From positions 70,158,872 through 70,222,871 of the forward strand of contig CM043953.1 of assembly GCA_014529385.2 (NCBI GenBank): a stretch of DNA of 64,000 nt, given 5' to 3'. Positions 25,680 to 38,422 of the stretch are shown one piece after another. The first letter of the stretch is position 1. The number at the start of each line of letters is the position of its first letter. Under the pieces are notes generated by a model. That model had not been told where the DNA came from, ran no database searches, and was given only the letters and a program-made list of their open reading frames with translations. Origin of the DNA: Adiantum capillus-veneris. Taxonomy: Eukaryota; Streptophyta; Polypodiopsida; Polypodiales; Pteridaceae. The translations under genes were made by a program, and so were the position numbers.

Positions 25680-27132
25680 CCATCAACATGAGTTCATTAA
25701 AGAAAGGTCCATTTATGAAAACATCTTGGCAGCAATGGTGGGCATTGAATACACAATTTACACAAAGCAAGAGTGCATTCTACTTCAGTTAGACCTTGAT
25801 AAGGCTTATGAAAGAATAACATGGTCATATATAGAAGCCGTCATGGAAGCTCTGGGCTTTGGGCCTCACCTATGTCACCTTATACGTACATTGGGGGTTG
25901 GTAGCCATTCAGAGCTCTTATTTAACGATAGAATAGTGGGCTCCTTTGAAGTCAAAAGGTCTATTAAGCAAGGATGCCCTCTGGCCCCCCTGCTTTCTTC
26001 CATAGAATCACATCCTTTAATCACGATACCGGAGCTAGTACTGAGCGAGGGGAGTTGCAAGGCCTGGCTTTACTAGGAAATAACCAACTACTAGCAAAAC
26101 TATTTGCAGACGATTCTCTCCTCTTCTTGAAGGCGTGCCCCCACGTTGTCAGGAAAGCTCCAGAGATTGTGCAAATTTTCTCTGTGGCTTCAGGGTCCCA
26201 TCATAATATAGAGAACTCAAGGATGTTCTCCTTGTCGAAAAATGCCTCCTTTTACCCTTCTGATTGGTTGAGTGAGATTGTCACAAAAGGGAATATTTTC
26301 ATACATCTAGGGGCCCCCTTGGGGATGGATGTAACTCACAAACAAAGATTTCAGTGGGTACTCAAAAAAATATGAGTAGGTGGGAGTATGCTCTTCTCCC
26401 ATTCCCAAGCCGGATAAAAGTGATTAATGCATTTATGCTCCCTCATATTCCCGTCACTAGCCCGCTTCTCAAGATGGCTAAGTGTCCCTGGAAAGAGTTC
26501 ATAAAACCAGTAAAAAGATTTTTTATGGAAAAACAACACGAAATCCTCCAAGCCATGGCAATGGGCCAGTTGGGAGTCAGTCGCTCGACCAGTGGATCAA
26601 GGAGGCCTCGAAATTATCAACCCTATGGCCCATGCAGAAGCTCGTTGTACCAAATTTGTAGTCTCATTGGCTAAATAGGATCAAGCTTGGGCTATCATGA
26701 TCAAAGATATAATAGAAGTAGCTAAACTTGGTTCAAAAGGTGGTAAGTGGAAAGGGGTAGAGGTTCATGACAAACTATTAGGCCCAATGTGGTCTACCCT
26801 AAGTCTGGGGGGCATCTCAAGGGAATTGGTAAGGAAATGCAATAGAGAAGTGGAGGTCCTAGAGTGGGGGGAAGAAACCAGATACTTCAAGAATTCCATT
26901 TTGCACTTGTCCTCCTGGCTCTCTAAAGTTGTAGATCCACCACAAAGTTCCTATTGGATAGAAACAACCAAGAAACTGAATAATAAGGGTATGAATCAAC
27001 ATGGGCACTTCTGGATAGTGACAACAAGAGCTAGAAAACCATTGACCTTTTGGTGGTAGCCCAGTTCCAACTTAACGGCTTGGAGGTTTTGCTAGTCAAC
27101 AAAGTAATGAAAGAGCTTGACAATGTAGTGAT
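25680..27132 (+). pseudogene. L1-like LINE reverse transcriptase, first part
   Basis: Non-LTR RT signatures in order are QHEFIKERSIYENILAAM, LQLDLDKAYERITWSYI, IKQGCPLAPLL and, after a frameshift near 25990, LAKLFADDSLLFL with the FADD catalytic pair. Next comes the thumb region with a late INAFMLPHIPV block. Frameshifts and stops are frequent, and the endonuclease and 5' part are absent. The sequence stops at 27132, where a large LTR element is inserted. The 3' continuation is at 55032-55720. Confidence 0.85.
27128..27132. repeat. Target-site duplication GTGAT, left
   Basis: GTGAT immediately before the LTR start TGTTAGCG at 27133. The same five bases follow the LTR end at 55027-55031. Confidence 0.9.
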
Positions 27133-27998
27133 TGTTAGCGGGTCGCGTCTGCAACATAGCTCTTTTGTACTAACATAATGTCAATATGCAAGGAAGCGAC
27201 TCGGGATGGGGCACGGAGACTTAATGAGAGTGTCAATCTCATCAAAGTGAACTCAAAGGGCTACTCATTCTACGACAAAAGCAAATCAACCACTTCTTAG
27301 TCAGAGAATCAGTATGCTTCCAATCTCACCGCTCTAGGTCATCACGCCTTTTTGGCATCCAAACGAATTCGGCATGCAACGAAACTTAAGGAGAGGTATC
27401 ACAATACCTAAGGGCACAATCCTACCAAGTCCTGTCACCATCTGGGAAGGTACATAAATCACAATCCATCACAAAAAATGTGCAGAAAACTGAAATAGAA
27501 GTACTCAAAAAGGTCCTCCTTAAGCATAGAAACACTTATCCATGGTCAAAACATCAAAAAACAATCATTTTAACCTCCAAATCAATGCATTTAGCTCACA
27601 AGCAAAGCATCGCGAACCACAACAAAATTGAAAAAATGATTACACTTAGATTTTAGAGCAAGAGACAAGGAACGCAATGTGCTATTCGGAAATGAGTTCC
27701 GATTACTAGTCCAAGAGAAAAGAGGATTACAATTTGTAGCAGTAAGAGGCTCCCACAGTGCACATTTTCAAATCTTCCAGCTAATGATATCTCTTTAGTC
27801 CAAACTAAGGGTTTTGAACTAAGAGTTAATGGAGCTTTCCCACGGCCATCTAGCCACTTACAAGGGTGTAAACTGAGAGAGGTTGAGAGGGTATTGTCAG
27901 ATTACATCATAATTACAAATCATCATAGACTGAATTACATGGCTTTCTTCGAAAAATCGAGTGAGTGTTTACAAGGTTTGGTGTGCATCCACCAAACA
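27133..27998 (-). repeat. LTR 1 (3' LTR of the left part)
   Basis: 866 bp, TGTTAGCG..CCAAACA on the plus strand. Aligns over its full length with 48305-49157 and 54137-55026. Confidence 0.9.
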
Positions 27999-28008
27999 TT
28001 CCCCCCTT
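27999..28008 (-). promoter_or_regulatory. Polypurine tract of the left part
   Basis: AAGGGGGGAA on the minus strand, directly upstream of LTR 1 in element sense. Confidence 0.8.
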
Positions 28009-28051
28009 CCTATTCATTGCACGTCCTCGTGCAAGCCGTCTCTGAGCGATT

Positions 28052-30930
28052 CTACTGCCTTCTCTTGAGCGTTGCAATGAGGTTTCTAAACTTCTGATCT
28101 CTTGCTTCAATCTCTATTTTGGTGGCCAGCTCTCTGAAGGGATTATTGCTGAGGGTACTTTGATAGGCAATGTGGCGGGCTGGCAGATCTTTTGTCATGG
28201 GATTGAATATGGACGAGTCCACTTTGAAGAGCCTGTCATGAACGCCTCTTTGAAGGTTTGCATGTAATGAGAGGGCACAAACATGACTCTTGCATATAAT
28301 CCCATGATGACATTCCTGCTTGGGATTTTGGTCTCCATATTCGAGCAAATGCCTCGCGTGCCTTCGACAAAGATTTGCTAGGGATGCTCTTTTGAATTGA
28401 TATCACTGAAAGCTGTAATGCAGGTGATGAGCATCTTGGAAATCTTTACAAGCATCTGACATGCGAGATCCGGGATCTCCTTCATCGTGTTTATGCAATG
28501 CCAGTCTTTTGCTTTGCCAAATGTAAAAGCTGTCCCAGGATCACCTTCTATTGATGGGACAGTAAGTGGGGTCAATCCTGAGATGTTGGGGAGCGTTCCT
28601 GTAATAGGTTTCATTTGTTGGCCTCTGATCAAACCATTTCTTTTGCCAGAGGGGTTGATTATCGATGATTGTCTGAATCTAAAGTGCCGTGACAGGAACC
28701 TCCCTGTAGTCCCCTCTGCTGTTTGGTTCAAGTTTGGGGAGCATTTTTTGTTGCCATAACCTAACCTCTTGCCGCATCAGTGGCATGGCAATCATCTCAT
28801 GCTCGAGATTCTTTACTACCTCATCTGGAGTAATCATGAGGAGGGCAACTGATTCAAGAACCTTCGGTTCATACTGCATAACAGCTTTGTGCAAGGGGTC
28901 CTTTACTTCTGAGATTCAGCGCTGAATTTCGTCCTTTGCCGACTCCAAAGAGGATGTTGTGGCTGGATCTGCAGATTCCTGCATTCCTTTTCCCGTGCTG
29001 GTATTGGGTACCTCTGCTTGATGGGCCTCACACGTGGAAGGTTCAAATCCTCCTTCCTGCTCAAATTCAATGGGGGCCTGCTGATGCTTTGGTTGACTGG
29101 ACCTCAGAGTCTCTATTTCCCCTCTTGCCTCAGCTAAGTGCTTCCTGAATTCTTTGATTTCTTCATCCTTGGCTCATTGTAGGGCCCTATGACCTGCTGT
29201 TATGATCTATCTATCATATTTTTCTTGAGCCAGGGCTTCTTTCAAATCTTTAATCTCTTGATTTGAGGAGGAAGATCTTGTAGTCATCGTTGAGGAGGAG
29301 GGGGTCTCTTGTAGTGCAAGGAGCTAAGTGAGAGATCTATTAACCACAACATACGAGCCTTGTAGCTTCTCATTATGTTCCTTTCCTTGGTTATCTCCTC
29401 CTTGAGACGTTGCTGCTCGACTTGCAATGTGGAGTTTGCCTCGTTAAACTGTTGCACCTCTTTGTAACAGTAGGCTTCATTTTCTTGTTCCCTTTGCAAC
29501 TCCAATTGTTCTTGGAGTTGTGTCTTCTCTAATTACTCTATCCTTTGCTTTAATTGCAAGGAATCTGTTGCTATCTTAGATGCTTCTTTCTTTGTATCTT
29601 CCAATTCTAGCTCGTGCAGATTGTAAGGAGCCCTTTGACATTGAAACTATAACTTGATCTGCTCTAAGTGAGCATCAATGTCAAAGGACTTGACTATTTC
29701 TGCTCCTTTCTCCATAGCAGCTTGTGATTGTGGCGATCTTGGCATGTACTGGCTTTTTTGGCCCTGATCCGATTGTTCAGCCTCATTGGTTTGCTTTTTT
29801 CTTTGTCTCAAATCTTCTAGAGCAGGAGATATTGTGGTGGGCTTTGTTTGTGTGGCCTCCGTTTCTTGATCTGGTTTTAATTCCGTCTGCTTTTCCTCCA
29901 CTCATGGCTCTGGTAAGCCTTCAATTTTATCTTTCTCTTGCCCCAGTGTCCTTGGGAGAACCAAAGTCATGACCTTGCTAGTCCTGTGTGTTTTGTTGAT
30001 CCTCCCCTTGCGAGTTACTTTCCTCTTTCTTACTTCGGTTAGATTCGTCAGATGATTTGAGATCATCGATGCGTGGCTTTTTTTATTCTTCTTTTTACCT
30101 TTGCTTCATCTTTTGCTTGAGTTCATTATGAATTCACTTCCGCATTGCGTTGGCAATATCACGTTTTTCTTCAGCTTCCTGCCTCTTCTGCTGCTTGATG
30201 CTTTCTAAAGCAACTATTTGTCTGCATAGTAGTGGAATGTTTTTGGCTTATTCCTCCTCTTTCTCATCATCAGCTTTGGTTCCTTGGGTTTGTTTCTCAT
30301 CATGATTTTGTTGGCGGAGCCTTTCCCTCAATGCCTGAGCTTCTTCCATTGTCCTCTTGACATGCGTAATGGGAATAGCCTCTGCTGAATACACAGCTTT
30401 CTTTCGCAATCGTGTATATCCAAGCGTGTATTGGATGTCATGCTCCTCCTCCAAAGACTGGTACTCCGAAGGAGTGTCTCTTTGCTCGGACCCCACTTCT
30501 TGGCTGCTCCGAGCATCTAACTCTATCTTTTTGCTGTCAAAATCTTTTAAAGGTGCACTCTGCCTCGTCTGCTGAACTTCTGGTCTTGGCCTTATGGAGG
30601 GTCATGCCACTGGTTTTACAGGTCTTTTAGATCTGTGGATCCGATCTATCTGCGCTTTGGCTGGTGGTAGATCGTCGATCATCCCCAGTGCCTAGTAGGC
30701 AATACACGTCATCATTGGTCTCCCGTTCATGTAAGCTTTGCTTCTTTGGCTCCCCTTTAGGTTTGCGTCGACATTATTGTCAAGAAGATAATTGCCAGAG
30801 TCGCAAATGACCACCCTTCCTTCTGTCAATCCCATTTCCATTACCACGGCCATGTGCAACAAAGGTTCTGTATATCTGGGCGGCTTCTGCACTTTGAAGT
30901 GTTGCGATATAAGGCGCAATGGCAGTTCAA
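28052..30930 (-). pseudogene. Accessory ORF of the LTR element, left copy
   Basis: A broken copy of the ORF at 49180-52666. From 30930 downwards it reads RLISQHFKVQKPPRYTEPLL, then MNGRPMMTCIAY, a Glu/Gln/Lys-rich coiled-coil region (QQRLKEEITKERN) and a tail with YEPKVLESVALLMITPDEVV. Stops and frameshifts are numerous. The 5' (N-terminal) part is cut off at about 30930 by a plus-strand chromovirus fragment. I do not recognise the family. By position, between pol and the 3' LTR, it would be an accessory ORF. Confidence 0.65.
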
Positions 30931-32590
30931 GATTAATTCACTTGCTTTCATGGAACTAAAGAGTGGATTTTTGGAGTCATTACGTGGCAAGTGTGCACAA
31001 GATCAATCATATGTTGAAGTATGGAGTGAAGTTTTAAAAAGGGATCCCTCACACTCACATGTCTCTGAACAGCCAAATCAACATGTCTCTACATGCTCAG
31101 ATAGAAACTCCAACACACAGAGCTCCACCCCTACTCTTGATTAGCTTAAGTGATGGAAGAATTTTCCATTGATGATGGCTACTTACTCCACAATGGTATG
31201 TGTACCAAAGGACTAAGACACTAGGTGCCAAATCTTATTTGAGTGTCACGATAGTCCAAGTGTTGGTCATCCAGGTATTCGTAAGATGTATGCTTTAGTT
31301 CGACGACAATTTTATTGGCCGGGCTTACATCATGATGTTCAAGAGTACGTACTAAACTGCCAACAGTGCCAAGTCAATAAGGCAGAGCGCCTCAAGGTAG
31401 GTGGCCTTTTACATCCTTTAGAGATTCCACAAGGTAAGTGGGAGAGTATCTCTATGGATTTTGTAGTAGGACTACCTCCTACAAATCGTGGCCATGATGC
31501 CATTTGGGTAATTGTAGACCGTCTCACAAAGATGGGTCGATTCATTCCCACTAAGACCACGTTTAAGACATCGAAATTAGCATGTTTATTTGTAGAGCAT
31601 ATATATAAACTCTACTGTGTTCCAGCTAGTGACAGAGATTGATAGTTTGATAATCACTTCTCGTGAGCTGTGTTCCAAAAGTTGAAAACTAAACTTAATC
31701 TAAGTACAGCTGATCATTCAGAAACGGATGGTCAAACAGAAAGAGTTAATCAAGTGCTAGAGGATATGCTACGAGCGTATGTTGGCAAGAAGCAAACCGA
31801 TTGGGATGACTACTTACCTATATTGGAATTTGCTTATAATAGTTCAAAGTATGTGAATACAGGGTTTAGTCCATTTATGCTTTTATATGGATTTCAACCT
31901 AGATCACCCGTTACGGTGGGGTTGGGTAAGAAGAAGATACAACAAGCGAAGGATATTCTCCAAGACCATTTTGACATGCTTCGAGTTGCTTGACAGAATG
32001 TTAAGCAAGCTCAAGATCGATATAAGAAGTACGTAGATGAGCATCATCATCTTGCTACTTTTGAAGAAGGATACAAGGTTTTCCTCAAAGTTTCGGAGCA
32101 TTTAGAAAGTCTAAAGACGGGAAAAGTTGCTAAACTTTCACCACGCTATTGTGGACCATTTACCATTCTCAAACGTATAGGTCAAGTGGCCTATAAGTTA
32201 GCTCTCCTAGAGCACTCACGAGTTCATCCTGTTTTTCATTTACGAAAACACCTAGGACAGAATGATAACTTCATTGGCACAGGTGTGTTAGTTGAACTTA
32301 TCGAACCGCCAAACATTCCTCATGAGCCCGAAAAGGTTTTGGATTCTCATGAGATTCGCACGAGACATCATGTCAGACGACAAGTGTTGGTAAAATGGCT
32401 AGATAGACCTGAAGAGGGTTCTACAGGGGAGAATGTCTCCGCACTTAAGAAACGTTTTCCTGCGTTCGTTTTCAAGGACGAAAATGATTCTCCAAGGGGG
32501 GGTAATGTAAGGACATGGGTCCTATGGGCAAGGCCACCGGCACGATCGGACAGTGTGTACGCTAGGGGGAGGCTATAAAATAGCACGGTT
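30931..32590 (+). pseudogene. Chromovirus (Ty3/gypsy) integrase-chromodomain fragment with LTR start
   Basis: Starts between RNase H and integrase. It has the integrase zinc region (GHPGIRKMYALVRRQFYWPG, LNCQQCQVNK), the core ([42 protein letters not shown]), the GPY region and a chromodomain (VLDSHEIRTR...VLVKWLDRPEEGSTGE). Stops and frame shifts occur (for example near 31643 and 31993). A polypurine tract AAGGGGGGG (32494-32502) and an LTR start TGTAAGGACATGG (32506) follow. The 3' limit is unclear. It interrupts the accessory ORF of the host element. Confidence 0.85.
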
Positions 32591-32690
32591 GGGTGGAGAC
32601 TAGCACACACATTACCACCGCCCTTTCACCAAAGGACCATTTGTAGACTGAAAGTAGCAATCCATGAGGATTTGATGATCTTAAGAGCAC
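32506..32690 (+). repeat. Chromovirus 3' LTR, start (end not resolved)
   Basis: Begins TGTAAGG right after the polypurine tract. CTATAAAATAG at 32571-32581 is a good TATA box. Host-element leader resemblance resumes by about 32700, so the LTR ends before that or is truncated. Confidence 0.5.
32571..32581 (+). promoter_or_regulatory. TATA box in the chromovirus LTR
   Basis: CTATAAAATAG, 65 bp into the LTR, fits a pol II core promoter at the end of U3. Confidence 0.5.
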
Positions 32691-32775
32691 TTTTTGTGAT
32701 CATTTTGCAACACCAGTACTATTTTTACATTGCCCAACTAGTGAGCCACTTTTGCCCTGATTTTGGCAAAAAGGA

Positions 32776-32911
32776 ACATGGATCGTGATCCATGTTGGGA
32801 TGCATTTTGAAAAACCAGTTATAGGAGTTAGTTCTTGGCCCTCTATGGTTGCTCCTGTAGAAATCTCTATGATTTTAGGATTTAAGGAACATGGATCGTG
32901 ATCCATGTTCC
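32776..32911. repeat. Two palindromes of the leader repeat family, left part
   Basis: ACATGGATCGTGATCCATGT occurs at 32776-32795 and 32889-32908. In the second the arms extend to 12 bp each (32886-32911) around a GT spacer. Each is preceded by an AAGGA-type purine stretch. The same word recurs in the right part's leader. Confidence 0.9.
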
Positions 32912-33205
32912 ACCACCTTTTGCTGTTGTTTTTATTCTGCTTGATTTTGTAAGCTATTTGGGGTCTTCTGGTGAAATATTTTTGGTTTTTGATGGGTTTT
33001 GGACTTTCCCATTGGCCCTGTTAATTTGCCAATTTTTGTGACTTTGTACTGCTCTGATCTGTTGTTTTGGCATTGTTGATGCAGTATGGGGCATACACAC
33101 ATGCTCTTGCAAGGTTAATGATCATACGTGTCAAATCGGGTGTCGTAAGATCCACCAAGGTGGTCGTAGCGGGCAAAAACAACTCCGGAAACTCTATGCT
33201 CCTGT

Positions 33206-33208
<3 letters not shown>

Positions 33209-33295
<87 letters not shown>
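33209..33295. repeat. (TC)n microsatellite
   Basis: About 43 TC units ending three bases before the copia insertion. The copia target duplication CTGAA overlaps the end of the tract. Confidence 0.95.
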
Positions 33296-33298
<3 letters not shown>

Positions 33299-33300
<2 letters not shown>

Positions 33301-33373
33301 TTGGGGTATAAAGCTCAATGTGGTCGCCCAGATAAGTGGGCGGGCCGCCAGGTATGTACACATATTATTTTGT
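33299..33373 (+). repeat. Partial 5' LTR of the copia element
   Basis: 75 bp matching 38423-38497 with two or three differences (GTATAAAG.CCAATGTGG). The remaining 117 bp of the LTR are not present here. Confidence 0.85.
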
Positions 33374-34343
33374 AGGCCTTTGTGTGCTTAGAATTTCATT
33401 CTGAGGTCATCTCGGTCACCGGCTTCGACAAAGTTCTGCGTAGGCCATTTTCGACTACGTGGTCTCAGCGGGTGCAGATCCGACTGCAAATTTGGGGTTT
33501 TCAGCCTACAACTGCAGGTGCTAAGGATATCGACACTCCCAGAGTGTTGATTTGTGGCTGTCTACACATCGAAGAACGGCTCACAGTTCTTGGAGGCGTG
33601 TCACATACGACATGGGCGCATCTACACACAGACTGTAGGCGACATCCACTAGTTTATCAGGTAGCTTGTGTTTGCTGCTTGATATTCCAGATTTCATCCT
33701 GACATTGCAGGTACTTCCACATGGGATGTATTGTCAGAGATGATGTATGTTTGTTGAGGGTTTGTTGGCTGTGAGTCACGCAGCAAACAACCGCCGCAGC
33801 GGTTACAGCATATAGTGGGAAATTTGTGGATGTATGACTTTGTGGGAAGTCTATGTACTGTCAGATTTACTGTAGCCTTTGTTGAGGGTCGAGTGAGGTT
33901 TTATTGAGCTGGGGGATTCTCGAATGTTGAGATCCTTTCGGTGATACAGGTCTTGGAGCGATCCCTCGAGCACCCTTAGATAGGCATCTAGGATGTATTG
34001 ACTGTGAGTTAGACAGTTGGGATTGCATCTTTGCTTTACTGCCGTTGAGGCATTGTCACAGTCTATGCTTACAGGACAGTGACAGGACAGTGAGAGACAG
34101 TACAGGTGCAGGACAGGTTTACCCGCAGCTTACAGTGTCTGAGAGATAGTGTTTTTTGAGCTCTTTTTTGGTCTGTTTTTTAGTACACCAGAGCCATTTT
34201 ACAAAGGAGACTCTATCGAAATTTATGCAGAATCTGAAGCTTTCTTGGTTCATTTGACAGGTTGATATTGGTTCAGAGGTCAGTTTACAGGGGAAACTCT
34301 GCCGAATTTTTCCCAGGAAAGTAAACCACTGTGAAGCGTAGCT
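33374..34343 (+). other. Unusual leader of the copia element
   Basis: Non-coding. Contains TTTATTGAGCTGGGGGATTC (33901-33920), a following TTTCGGTGATACAGGT, and an ACAGG-rich block (34070-34125). All have counterparts in the leader of the Gag-only element on the minus strand. Twice it has a G-purine-ACTCTRYCRAAATTT-like word (near 34208 and 34291). The 5' part (33374-33870) has no recognised relative in the window. Confidence 0.6.
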
Positions 34344-37300
34344 ATGGCTAGATCACAGGACACTGCTCTTTACAATATCAAGAAGCTAGATAAAACCAAT
34401 TTCCCATTGTGGAAGAAGCAGATTTGGCACGTGTTGGTACAAAAGAAGCAGATAAAACCTATAAAGCTCAAGGGGATAAACCAGAAGATATGGACGAAGA
34501 TGAATGGAGCGAAATGGATGAATTGGCACTTTCTACCATTATGCTGACTTTGGCAGAAAGCGTTTACTTCAATGTAGCAGACGAGATGTCGGCTTATCAA
34601 GCATGGTTAAAGCTGAGTGATCTTTATGAGAAGCAGAGTGCAGCTTCACAGGTATACTGGCTTAAGAATCTTGTTGACTTGAAGATGAAAGAAGGGACAC
34701 CTATGTCCAATCATCTGAATGAGTTCAACACAATCTACAGTCAGTTGTCAGCTCAAGGTGTCAAGTTTGATGAACCTGTTAGAGCTATGTTCCTGTTGAT
34801 CACATTGCCGGAAAGTTGGGACACTTTTCGCACAGTTTTGAGTAATTCTGCACCTCCAGATGGTTTGAACATAGCAGGTGTAGAAGGAAGTCTGCTTACT
34901 GAAGAAACCAATAGAAATACAATGGACAAAGGCGAAGGAACAGCCTTAGTTGTCAGGGGAAGGACCAAAGATAAGTACAAAGGTGGAAAGAGGAATCAGT
35001 CTCGTAGCAAGTCTCGCAGTGCTAAAGGCAAGAGTGACATAGAATGCTACCATTGTGGCAAGAAGGGTCACATGAAAAGAGACTGCAGAGAATGGAAAGC
35101 AGAAAAAGGCAAAGAGAAAGCTGAAGACCATTGTGAGAAGAACAAGTCCTCAGTGAAGATTCAAGAAATAAATGTGACAAACACTGTTGCAGAGGATGAC
35201 AGTCTAGTGTCAGGAGACATCTACTTCTTGAAGAATACAATGAACTCAGCTCTTCTTACAGCATCTGATGGAAATGCAGTGAGTGACTGGATTATAGACT
35301 CAGGGGCATCACTTCATGTGTCTCCAAGCAAGGAGTGGTTACCCTCTTATGTGACCACTAAAGATCATGTTCGGCTAGGCAATGGGCAGACATGTGAGAT
35401 CTTAGGTGTTGGAGATGTTCAATTGAAGTTTCAGAATGGCTCTTCTTTCACGCTGAAGAATGTGAGACATGTTCCCGCAATTACAAAGAGCTTGATCAGC
35501 ACAAGTTTACTTGATGATGCTGGCTACGTCATCATTTTTGGACAGAACATGTGGAAGATATCCAAGGGTTCTATGACAGTAGCACATGGAGTAAAGTCTG
35601 GAGGACTTTACATGATTTATGTATCAAATGTCTCTAAAAATGTAATCAATGTAACCGAGCAGCCGAACGTTTCTTTGTGGCATAGCCGGTTAGGACATAT
35701 GTCCAAGAAGGGAATGGAAATCTTGTCTCGTTCTGGTTATTTGCCTGGCTTTTCATTTAATGATTTTGAATTCTGTGAACATTGTCTGTATGGTAAGCAA
35801 ACACAGCAGCCACATAAGCATAGAAGCAGTAGAAGAGATACACAGTTGGCACCTGTTCATAGTGATTTGTGTGGACCTATGCCTAACCTATCTCTAGGGG
35901 GAGCTTCTTACTTTATGACATTTATAGATGATTACTCGAGGAAAGTATGGGTTTACTTTCTCAAGCACAAGGATGAAGCGTTTAGTGTTTTCAAAATGTT
36001 TGTGACACTTGTGGAGAATCAGAGTGGCAAGAAGCTTAAATGCTTACGCACTGACAATGGTGGAGAGTATGTTTCAAAGGCCTTTCAGGACTTTTGTGAG
36101 TCAAAAGGTATAAAACGTGAACTTACTACTCCTTACAATCCTCCTCAAAATGGTGTTGCTGAGAGGATGAATAGGACCATACAAGAGAAGGTCAGAAGTA
36201 TGTTGTCTAATGCACAGCTGCCAAATGGGTTTTGGGCTGAAGATGTATCAACAGCTCTTCATCTTGTAAATAGATCTCCTGGCAAGGTTTTGCAGAAGGA
36301 TTCAGTGCCAGAGATGGTATGGTCAGGCAAAATGCCCTCATACAAGCATCTCAGAGTCTTTGGCTGTGAGGCATACACTCACGTTCCAAAGGAATTTAGG
36401 AACAAATTAACTTGAGCCAAAGAGTAGAAAGTGCATCTTTCTAGGCTATGGTAATTCTGGTGAGATGGGGTACAGACTTTGGGATCTCGAATCCAGAAAG
36501 GTTGTCCGCAGCAATGATGTTCACTTTAATGAATCCAAATATCATTCTAAACCAGAGAGGGTTGAGGAGATTAGAAGAGTTGTCTTTCAAGAAGATGGAC
36601 CTGCACGTGCAAGACAAAATGTCAGGGCTCAAGAGGAGCAAGGACAAGATAGAGTGGAACCACAGGTTGTGGCTAAGCCTGAGCCACCTATTGTGCATAG
36701 ATCTGGACGTGTCACGCGACCTCCTGAGAGGTTTGTTCCATCTACGAACTATGTCATGTTGACTGATTGCAATGAGCCTTCCTGTTACAAGGAAGCAGTG
36801 CAAATGAAGGACTCCGAGAATTGGCAATTGGCCATGCAGTCAGAGATGACAGCTCTGCATAACAACAAGACATGGAAGCTAGTTAAATTACCACAGGGCA
36901 AAAAGGCTCTACCTTGTAAATGGGTTTACAGGTATAAGATCACCGCTCATGATAGTCAGCCAAAGTACAAAGCAAGGCTTGTTGCCAAGGGCTTTAAGCA
37001 AGAACAAGGCATTGACTTTGATGAAGTCTTCTCTCTGGTGGTCAAGATGACTACATTGAGATGCTTTCTTGCATTGGTTGCCATATTAGATTTGGTGTTG
37101 CACCAAATGGATGTCAAGACAGCGTTCTTTCATGGTGATTTAGATGTGGAAATTTACATGCAGCAGCCAGAAGGGTTTGTTGAGAAAGGCAAGAAAGATT
37201 GGGTATGCCAGTTGTTAAAGAGTCTTTATGGCTTTAAAAAATCACCGAGGGCATGGTACCATAAATTCCACAAGTTTATGCTTTCTCAAGGCTACAAACG

Positions 37301-38333
37301 TAGTGAGTTCGATCACTGTCTATATACAAAGAAGGCTAAGGATGGTAGTTGGCTGATCCTTATTTTGTATGTGGATGACATGTTGATTGCTGGCAAGCAC
37401 TTGGAAGAAATTTCAGCTTTGAAGTCAAAGATGGCAAAATCGTTTGACATGAAAGACATGGGTGAGGCAAGTCATATACTTGGTATGTGCATTGAGAGAG
37501 ACAGATCAAAGAAGTTGATTTGGTTATCTCAAACAGAGTATATTGACAAGGTTTTGCAATGTTTCAATATGGAGAAGGGAAAGGCACTGAGTGTTCCATT
37601 GCCACCATATGTGAAACTTAGCAAACAAGATTGTCCTGTGTCTGAGGAAGAACAGGCTGAAATGGATAAGATTCCATATGCGTCTGCAGTGGGTAGTTTG
37701 ATGTATGCAATGATTGCTACTCGCCCAGACATTGCATTTGCAGTGGGAGTAGTAAGTCGATACATGTCAAACCCAGGCAAGAAACATTGGGAGGCAGTGG
37801 CAGTGAAAGGAATATTGAGATACTTGAAAGCTACAAAGAGTATGCGTATATGCTATGGGAGTCAGGAGCTAAGTGTAAAGGGTTTTATAGACTCAGATTA
37901 TGTAGGTGACTTAGACAACCGAAGGTCTACGTCAGGGTATGTCTTTACATTGGCTGGTGGAGCAGTATCATGGCACTCTAGATTACAAGATTGTGTTACT
38001 CAGTCTACTACAGAGGCTGAATATGTTGCAGCATCAGATTCATGCAAAGAATCAATTTGGCTTAATCGACTAGTAACAGATTTGGGAATCAAAGAAGAGA
38101 TGCCTGTGTTATATTGTGATAGTCAAAGTGCTATACAATTGGCTCGCAATCCAGTTTATCACTCAAAGACAAAGCATGTGGATGTGAAGTATCATTTCAT
38201 CAGGGAAATGCTTGAGGATAAGCAACTTCAGCTTGTCAAAGTTCACACCACAGAAAATCCTGCTAATCTACTTACAAAAAGACTTCCCTCAGAGAGCTTT
38301 GCGCATTTTCGCAAGCAGATAGGTGTAGGGTAG
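34344..38333 (+). pseudogene. Ty1/copia Gag-Pol polyprotein with two frame breaks
   Basis: Tork/Tnt1-like order. gag has KLDKTNFPLWKKQI, then a frame change near 34450, then WSEMDELALSTIMLTLAESV. Next are a CCHC knuckle (CYHCGKKGHMKRDC), protease (WIIDSGASLHVS), GAG-pre-integrase (LWHSRLGHMSKKG), integrase core (HSDLCGPMP, DNGGEYVSKAF, NGVAERMNRTI) and FGCEAYTHV. A second frame break and stop lie near 36413-36460. Then come RT (KWVYRYKI, HQMDVKTAFFHGDL, ILYVDDMLIAG) and RNase H (STTEAEYVAASDS, YCDSQSAIQL, ENPANLLTK). It ends 89 bp before the 3' LTR. It would copy RNA to DNA and integrate it if the frames were intact. Confidence 0.93.
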
Positions 38334-38422
38334 TACATCACTTCTCTACATCTCTTGTATATTAGCTTGTATAGTATCTTCTCTCACACTTAAAGTACCA
38401 CATTGGACTTTAAGTGGGAGGT

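Noticed and set aside
32700-33621. Short minus-strand frames starting MDHDPC, possible small peptides repeated in leaders (also near 52772 and 53415)
   Set aside because: The ATG comes from the palindrome. In other copies the same DNA is read in another frame, so the DNA rather than the peptide is conserved.
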